In this document: positions 59,166 to 64,000 of the stretch, piece by piece
How the letters are laid out: every line of letters begins with the position of its first letter
Numbering within the stretch: the first letter of the stretch is position 1
NCBI RefSeq assembly: GCF_032335695.1
Contig: NZ_JACTOJ010000018.1
Coordinates: 1-64,000 of the forward strand
DNA length: 64,000 nt
Direction of reading: 5' to 3'
From: JACTOJ01 sp032335695
Lineage (GTDB): Bacteria > Bacillota > Clostridia > Clostridiales > Clostridiaceae
Position numbers and translations under genes: made by a program
The notes under the pieces: model-generated
What the model saw: only the letters and a program-made list of their open reading frames with translations
What the model was told of the DNA's origin: nothing
The model's database searches: none

Positions 59166-60173
59166 TTATAGCTTCAAATAGATATCTTTCATTTTAATTA
59201 TATCACTTTTAATTTCATCCCTTAGCTTAACAGGTTCCAATAATTCTGCATTGCATCCAAACTGCATTATCCATCGCTTTAATCCAACAGAATATTTAGC
59301 CGTAAATTTAGCTATTATATCTCCGCTCTCATCTATCATAAGTTCCACATCACGTCCTAATTCGTCCACTATAGAATCTAAGAGACCTCTATTCATTTTC
59401 AGCACTACTGTGCATTCTTCTCCAGCATACATTCTAAAGCTTTTTTTAGAATAGATGGCTCCATCAAAACCATCTTTAAATTCTTCTAAGCCTTCCAAAA
59501 CTACTCTATCATCTTCTAATATTTCAATATTTCGTATTTTGTCCATCCTATAGTGAGATGCTTTAGTGTAATTATCGTGAACTGCCACAAGATAATAACA
59601 CTCTTGCTTTAAAATCATAGCCACGGGACTTACAATATATAATTTATTCTTGTTGTTTTCATCTGCTCTAGGCAAAAGTTCCTTCCACATATTGTAATGG
59701 CAATAGTTAAAGCTTATTTTTTTGTTTTCTATAATGGCGTGATTTATCTTATCTACAGTATAAAATATCTGATTATTATTGGATTTCACTCTATTATCTA
59801 TATAAAGCTGCTTATACAGTCTATCATACACATAATTGCTATTGAGCTGTTTCAGCTTTTCTATTATTTCGTTAGTTTTCTTGTGGGTTATAAATTTGCA
59901 GGAAACTATAAGATCCATAAGTATTCTTATCTCGTGCTCTTCCAAATTTGAGGATCTTAGATAATAGCCTTCTCCATTCTCCTCGTAATCACTTATATCA
60001 AAGTTCAACTCTTTCAAAGTGTTTATATATTCATATATAGCTCTTCTATCCGTATTGGTGCCTGTAACTTGCCTAAGTCTAGCTATAAGCTGAGTAGAAG
60101 TTAAAATATGATTTTCATCAGTTTCATTTTTTAATATTTCTAGAAATTTATAAAATTTATAATGATTATTCAT
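59166..60173 (-). CDS. WYL-domain transcription regulator (YafY/DeoR-like)
   Basis: The 335-residue protein has an N-terminal winged helix (LTSTQLIARLRQVTGTNTDRRAIYEYINTLKELNFDI) and a WYL-type ligand-sensing domain (ISFNYCHYNMWKELLPRADE, then YLVAVHDNYTKASHYRMDKIRNIEIL, with the YL-xH/R pattern). WYL regulators sense nucleic-acid ligands and often control DNA-repair or defence genes. The ATG at 60173 is preferred, with AGGAG about 8 nt upstream. It is 35 bp after the MATE gene and could be co-transcribed with it. Confidence 0.87.
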   Translation of the reverse strand: MNNHYKFYKFLEILKNETDENHILTSTQLIARLRQVTGTNTDRRAIYEYINTLKELNFDISDYEENGEGYYLRSSNLEEHEIRILMDLIVSCKFITHKKTNEIIEKLKQLNSNYVYDRLYKQLYIDNRVKSNNNQIFYTVDKINHAIIENKKISFNYCHYNMWKELLPRADENNKNKLYIVSPVAMILKQECYYLVAVHDNYTKASHYRMDKIRNIEILEDDRVVLEGLEEFKDGFDGAIYSKKSFRMYAGEECTVVLKMNRGLLDSIVDELGRDVELMIDESGDIIAKFTAKYSVGLKRWIMQFGCNAELLEPVKLRDEIKSDIIKMKDIYLKL

Positions 60174-60208
60174 ATTTATACTCCTGCTCACTCATGATTT
60201 TATTGTTA

Positions 60209-61576
60209 CTAAACTCTTCTATATTTCCATTCGCCCTTATTCATTCTAACCAGATACATTATAGACCTGGAGCTGAAATCAAAGAATATTCCTATCATAA
60301 CCGCCAGCATTCCTATATGAAATAGTGAATTGAAGCCATAGGACATCAAAACTCTGCAGCTCCAAAGCCCTACTATTGAAGTTGTCATTACATACATTAT
60401 ATCACCTGCAGCCTTTAATGTTGCAGAACATAAATTAAGAATTGCAAGCATTGGCTCCAATATTCCGAAGGTTCTTATAAGTCCTACTGATTCTTTTATA
60501 ACCATGCTATCGCTAGAATAAACTGAAGCTAAATTTTTTGCAAATATTATCATCAATATTCCTATTACAAAAGCTACTATCATAGTTATCTTAAGACTTT
60601 CATAGGCGTACTTTTCCGCCTTCTTATAATCCTTTTGACCAAGACTTTGTCCAACTAAGGTTGTATTAGCTATTGCAAAGCCGAATATAGGAAAAAACGC
60701 TAGGGAATTTACGTTAATACCTACTTGATAAGAGGCCATAGCTATAGTTCCCATGGCAGTAATTATGATTTGAAGCACTAAAAATCCACCCTGCATAACT
60801 GCCTGCTCTATAAATCCAGGTACTCCTATATTGATTATTCTTTTCATAAGGTTAAGATGAATCTTATAATCATCCTTAAGGCCAAGTCCAAGCTTCAAGT
60901 TTTTACCATTGTAAAGTACTAAAAGTCTCATGGTTACTGCCACCACACGCGTAACAGTAACAGCCAGGGCTGATCCTACAACTCCCATTGCAGGTATATG
61001 TAACGGAGAAAATCCAAATACAAGCAAAGTATTCAATATTATATTCAAAACATTGGCTATGCCTGTTATTACCATAGGTGTTTTAGTATCCCCTGCTCCT
61101 CTCATTGCACCAGAAATTATTATATCAAGCACAAAAAACGGCAAATTAAATACTATTATATTGAAGTAATTTAGTCCTACATTAAATACCTTTTCTTCAG
61201 CTCCGCCAAAAAATACCTTTAATATAGAAAAAGAAAATATTTTTCCAAAGGCAGTAAGCAGTATACCAACTACTAAAGCCATATACATAGATTGCACTAA
61301 AGCTTTTTTTGCGCCAGCCTTGTCCTTTTCTCCTGTGAGTCTAGCTATTATTACTGTTGTACCGATAGAAAGACCTGAAAAAACCGTCTGCAAAAATCCT
61401 ACCAGCATGTTTACCATACCTACTGCCGCCACAGCATCGGTACCTATTCTTCCCATAAATATGGTTGATACCATACCAACCATCATTTCAAGAATTTGTT
61501 CCATTATAGAAGGCCAAGCAAGCTTTATTACCTCTCTATCAGCTTTCTTATCAAATTTTAAGTTTAATTTTTTCAT
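60209..61576 (-). CDS. MATE family multidrug efflux protein
   Basis: The 455-residue membrane protein has 12 helices and the MATE repeats: IKLAWPSIMEQILEMMVGMVSTIFMGRIGTDAVAAVGMVN, later IINIGVPGFIEQAVMQGGFLVLQIIITAMGTIAMASYQVG, and NTTLVGQSLGQKDYKKAEK. It exports drugs or toxic compounds with Na+ or H+. The ATG has AAGGAG 5 nt upstream. A 41-codon ORF (61591-61716) precedes it. Confidence 0.93.
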   Translation of the reverse strand: MKKLNLKFDKKADREVIKLAWPSIMEQILEMMVGMVSTIFMGRIGTDAVAAVGMVNMLVGFLQTVFSGLSIGTTVIIARLTGEKDKAGAKKALVQSMYMALVVGILLTAFGKIFSFSILKVFFGGAEEKVFNVGLNYFNIIVFNLPFFVLDIIISGAMRGAGDTKTPMVITGIANVLNIILNTLLVFGFSPLHIPAMGVVGSALAVTVTRVVAVTMRLLVLYNGKNLKLGLGLKDDYKIHLNLMKRIINIGVPGFIEQAVMQGGFLVLQIIITAMGTIAMASYQVGINVNSLAFFPIFGFAIANTTLVGQSLGQKDYKKAEKYAYESLKITMIVAFVIGILMIIFAKNLASVYSSDSMVIKESVGLIRTFGILEPMLAILNLCSATLKAAGDIMYVMTTSIVGLWSCRVLMSYGFNSLFHIGMLAVMIGIFFDFSSRSIMYLVRMNKGEWKYRRV

Positions 61577-61590
61577 ATGTTCTCCTTAGG

Positions 61591-61716
61591 CTAAAAATTT
61601 TTCAGATTATTAGATATGCTTACGTCTTCTAGGTCAACTATTCTCTTTAGACCGATCTTATTAATGTCCTTGTTCACTACTCTATATATGTTATCATAAT
61701 TTTTACTATCCTTCAA
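61591..61716 (-). CDS. Short ORF directly upstream of the MATE gene
   Basis: A 41-codon frame ends LKRIVDLEDVSISNNLKNF. The composition looks coding-like, and it stops 14 bp before the MATE start. The TTG at 61716 is only a guess, as there is no ribosome binding site. It may be the 3' remnant of a lost gene, or chance. Confidence 0.25.
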   Translation of the reverse strand: MKDSKNYDNIYRVVNKDINKIGLKRIVDLEDVSISNNLKNF

Positions 61717-61776
61717 AAATATAAGCCTAATTTTATGTTAATATTTATTTCACAAAGCTATACCAAAAGAAATTAA

Positions 61777-61804
61777 GCCAAGAAATTTTTCAAGATTTCT
61801 TGGC
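61777..61804 (-). terminator. Terminator of the glycosyltransferase gene
   Basis: GCCAAGAAAT and ATTTCTTGGC form a perfect 10-bp stem with an 8-nt loop, followed on the minus strand by a TTAATTTCTTTT tail. It lies 53 bp after the stop. Confidence 0.65.
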
Positions 61805-61856
61805 TCCTTACTATAATTCACTTTTTATATAAGCTTTCATTGATACTAATATAAAA

Positions 61857-62870
61857 TCACATATGTCCTACTGATTTCTTAAGTTTTTCTCCGCTGTCTT
61901 CTTTAAAAGCACTTACCACTTTACTTTCCTGCTCTTTTCTATAGTTGACTGTGTTATCCACTATATATAAAGGTCTGTTCTTGCTTTCGTCAAAAATTCT
62001 TCCCACATATTGACCCAGCATTCCGATGGCACAAAATATAAGTCCGAACATTATTAAATTTACATCTAGAATCAAATTTAAACTAAGGAAGTTTGTTCCT
62101 TTAACTATATCTTCTATTGCCGCTATAACAAATAAAACAAATCCTATGAAAGAAACTAGGGCTCCAACATATCCGGAAATTGTTAAAGGCTTATAGGAAA
62201 ATGAGGTTATACCATCTAAAGCAAGCTTCATCATTTTTTTAAGAGGATATTTCGTCTCTCCAGCAAATCTTTCTTGTCTTACAAACTCTACGTAAGTTTG
62301 TTTAAATCCAAGCCAGCTTACTAGCCCTCTTATAAATCTATTTTTTTCTGGTAATGCAATTAATGCGTTGCATACCTTTCTATCGATTAATCTGAAATCT
62401 CCTGTATCCACTGGAATATCAACGCTAGTCATACTTCTTAACAATCTGTAAAAGGCTGAGGCGCTGAATTTCTTGAAGAAGGTTTCCCCTTCTCTCTTCT
62501 TTCTTTTACCATATACAACCTCATAGCCTTCTTTCCATTTTTCAATCATCTTTAACATAACCTCTGGCGGATCCTGAAGGTCCGCATCTATTACTATCAC
62601 AGCATCTCCAGCTGCTTCATCCATTCCTGCGCTTATAGCAGCCTGATGTCCAAAGTTTCTTGAGAAATTTATTAATTTTATATTACTATCCTTTTTACAG
62701 ATATCTTCTGTTTTTTCTCTAGTTTTATCTCTGCTTCCATCGTTAACAAATATGATTTCATAGCTTTCACTGGTTGAATCCATAACCTGCTTCAATCTTC
62801 TATAGCTTTCATCTATCACCATTTCTTCATTATATAAGGGTACTACAATGGAATAAATAATGTTACCCAT
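61857..62870 (-). CDS. Glycosyltransferase family 2 with membrane helices (GtrB/DPM1 type)
   Basis: The 337-residue protein has a GT2 catalytic domain (YSIVVPLYNEEMVIDESYRRL, then IFVNDGSRDKT and VIDADLQDPPE with the DxD-like metal site) and two C-terminal membrane helices (ISGYVGALVSFIGFVLFVIAAI, LNLIMFGLIFCAIGMLGQYVG). It is typical of undecaprenyl-phosphate sugar transferases. The ATG at 62870 is chosen because GAGGTGG is about 8 nt upstream. The next gene, a membrane sugar transferase, is the expected partner that uses the lipid-linked sugar. Confidence 0.9.
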   Translation of the reverse strand: MGNIIYSIVVPLYNEEMVIDESYRRLKQVMDSTSESYEIIFVNDGSRDKTREKTEDICKKDSNIKLINFSRNFGHQAAISAGMDEAAGDAVIVIDADLQDPPEVMLKMIEKWKEGYEVVYGKRKKREGETFFKKFSASAFYRLLRSMTSVDIPVDTGDFRLIDRKVCNALIALPEKNRFIRGLVSWLGFKQTYVEFVRQERFAGETKYPLKKMMKLALDGITSFSYKPLTISGYVGALVSFIGFVLFVIAAIEDIVKGTNFLSLNLILDVNLIMFGLIFCAIGMLGQYVGRIFDESKNRPLYIVDNTVNYRKEQESKVVSAFKEDSGEKLKKSVGHM

Positions 62871-62969
62871 AAACATCGCCACCTCGCTCTAAAATTTTAT
62901 ATCTTTACTTATGTTAATAAAGATTATATCAATGGATTGTTGTATTATTATCAAAGAAATATGTGAAGA

Positions 62970-64000
62970 CTATGTGACATTATTTAAAATTTTATTTTTA
63001 ATAAATTTGTCCATTGCAATTTTGATAAGATATATGAAACTTAACACATTTAATAATGAAAGTGTAATTACCATAAATGTATTTGTCATATAATTATTGC
63101 CTTTAAATTGTTCAAATAACACAATATGAGTATTTAAATAAACTATTATGCTGAAAATTACTGATAGAGCCAAAATCCTTTTGTCCTTTGAATATACATA
63201 CGCAAACACTGCCAAAATTGGAGCCGCGAACATGTATCTTTCATGCATTCCCACGGAAAAATTAAATACACCTACAGTTTGCACGAGAGCTGCTATGAAA
63301 ATTGCCGATTTATCTTTGCTTTTAATATAGATAATTCCAGATAAAAGCGTAACAAGTACAATAAACAGCATTCCCCAAGTGTGATAGCTGTATATAAATA
63401 AAGTTTGACTATCCTTAACATGGTTAGCTCCAATCAATGTATAAAAGTTAAATGCATTATTAGAGGCGTAAGGATACTCCCCTACTTCTTTTATATATAG
63501 GTTAAAAATCCAGGTAAATCCCTTGCTCACTGAAAAAGGCAATAATATAATAATCGCTGTTAATATTCCTGCTGCAGCCGATTGAATAAAGCTCTTTAAA
63601 CTTCTTTTCTTTATTAAAACAAATAATAGCAGGGGAAGGAATATTATTCCTTGAGGCTTCATTAGGACCGATATGGCAAAGAAAATAGCCGCCTTTGCTA
63701 ATTTATCCTCAGATACATAGTACATTGCTAAAATTATAAATAGTGCAAACAGAGAGTCTGCCTGACCCCAAATTGTAGAATTTATCAAAACTGCTGGGTT
63801 GAAGGCATAAAAAGCTGCTAACAACAAGCTGTTTTCAATAGATAGATGCTTCTTTCCTACTTTATATATAAAATATGCAGATAATACATCAGCAGCTATT
63901 GAAGGAAGCTTAAGTAAAAGAGGGTAGTAGGTGCTTAACGTTGACACAGAAGCTATTTTTCCGACTACAAACAATACATATAAATAAACTGGTGGATAAT
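62970..64000 (-). CDS. Polytopic membrane glycosyltransferase, 5' end outside the window
   Basis: The visible 343 codons encode at least eight hydrophobic segments, for example SLFALFIILAMYYVS and GIIFLPLLLFVLI, plus PSIAADVLSAYFIYKVGKKHL and GMHERYMFAAPILAVFAYVYS. The frame continues to the window edge with YPPVYLYVLFVVGK, a motif near the N-terminal loop of PMT/GT39/GT87-like transferases. It probably moves a sugar from a lipid carrier and works with the GT2 gene. A TTG at 63974 should not be read as the start. The family is called broadly. Confidence 0.75.
   Translation of the reverse strand, partial: YPPVYLYVLFVVGKIASVSTLSTYYPLLLKLPSIAADVLSAYFIYKVGKKHLSIENSLLLAAFYAFNPAVLINSTIWGQADSLFALFIILAMYYVSEDKLAKAAIFFAISVLMKPQGIIFLPLLLFVLIKKRSLKSFIQSAAAGILTAIIILLPFSVSKGFTWIFNLYIKEVGEYPYASNNAFNFYTLIGANHVKDSQTLFIYSYHTWGMLFIVLVTLLSGIIYIKSKDKSAIFIAALVQTVGVFNFSVGMHERYMFAAPILAVFAYVYSKDKRILALSVIFSIIVYLNTHIVLFEQFKGNNYMTNTFMVITLSLLNVLSFIYLIKIAMDKFIKNKILNNVT

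Noticed and set aside
1..64000. CRISPR arrays, tRNA or rRNA genes, phage or integrase genes
   Set aside because: None was seen: no regular spaced repeats, no cloverleaf or rRNA segments, and no recombinase ORF.

Overview
The window looks like chromosomal DNA of a mesophilic, anaerobic, plant-fibre-degrading Clostridium. The base composition is strongly A+T-rich, ribosome binding sites are of the strong AGGAGG type, TTG and GTG starts are common, and there is a butanol-type iron alcohol dehydrogenase, a 2[4Fe-4S] flavodoxin-ferredoxin protein and several cellulases. No rRNA, tRNA, CRISPR array, prophage or transposase gene was seen. I do not assign a species.

1-12.5 kb is a cellulase region. 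A dockerin-tagged GH5 enzyme follows a miniature scaffoldin (CBM3-X2-cohesin), so one cohesin and one dockerin lie side by side. Separately, a free (dockerin-less) GH9 endoglucanase is followed after 66 bp by a GH48 cellulase. Both end in the same Ig-like plus CBM3 tail, but the GH48 has no signal peptide in any frame. luxS, a zinc phospholipase C-like protein, a radical SAM/SPASM protein and an EFR1-type ferrodoxin lie between the two groups.

12.6-16.2 kb is a small surface-protein island: a class D-like sortase, its probable substrate and two paralogous membrane proteins.

16.2-48 kb holds exporters and stress or resistance genes: an asymmetric heterodimeric ABC exporter (BmrCD type), a second ABC exporter pair, a two-part ECF vitamin/ion transporter, a PadR-HAAS-DUF4097 operon, a CPA2 antiporter, GNAT acetyltransferases, a truncated aminoglycoside phosphotransferase-like gene, a MarR/nitroreductase/monooxygenase operon, an alcohol dehydrogenase and an ABC-F protein. 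Several of these genes are preceded by very short ORFs with strong ribosome binding sites, two of them followed by intrinsic terminators. This is the layout of ribosome-mediated attenuation by antibiotics, and it recurs in this window.

48-51.4 kb encodes a small secreted protein followed by two FtsX-like permeases and an ATPase, resembling a bacteriocin or peptide export/immunity cassette. 51.4-64 kb holds housekeeping and regulatory genes (NUDIX, AraC, M3 oligopeptidase, SNF2 helicase, WYL regulator, MATE pump) and a glycosyltransferase pair cut by the window end.

Two dispersed repeat families were found by eye: an element with ends reading GGCTATG(T/C)TTTAAAAGAATGTTGATA (two complete copies around the tetR gene, several solo ends), and a near-perfect palindrome built on GTTTTAAAT-AGTGT, found three times between genes.
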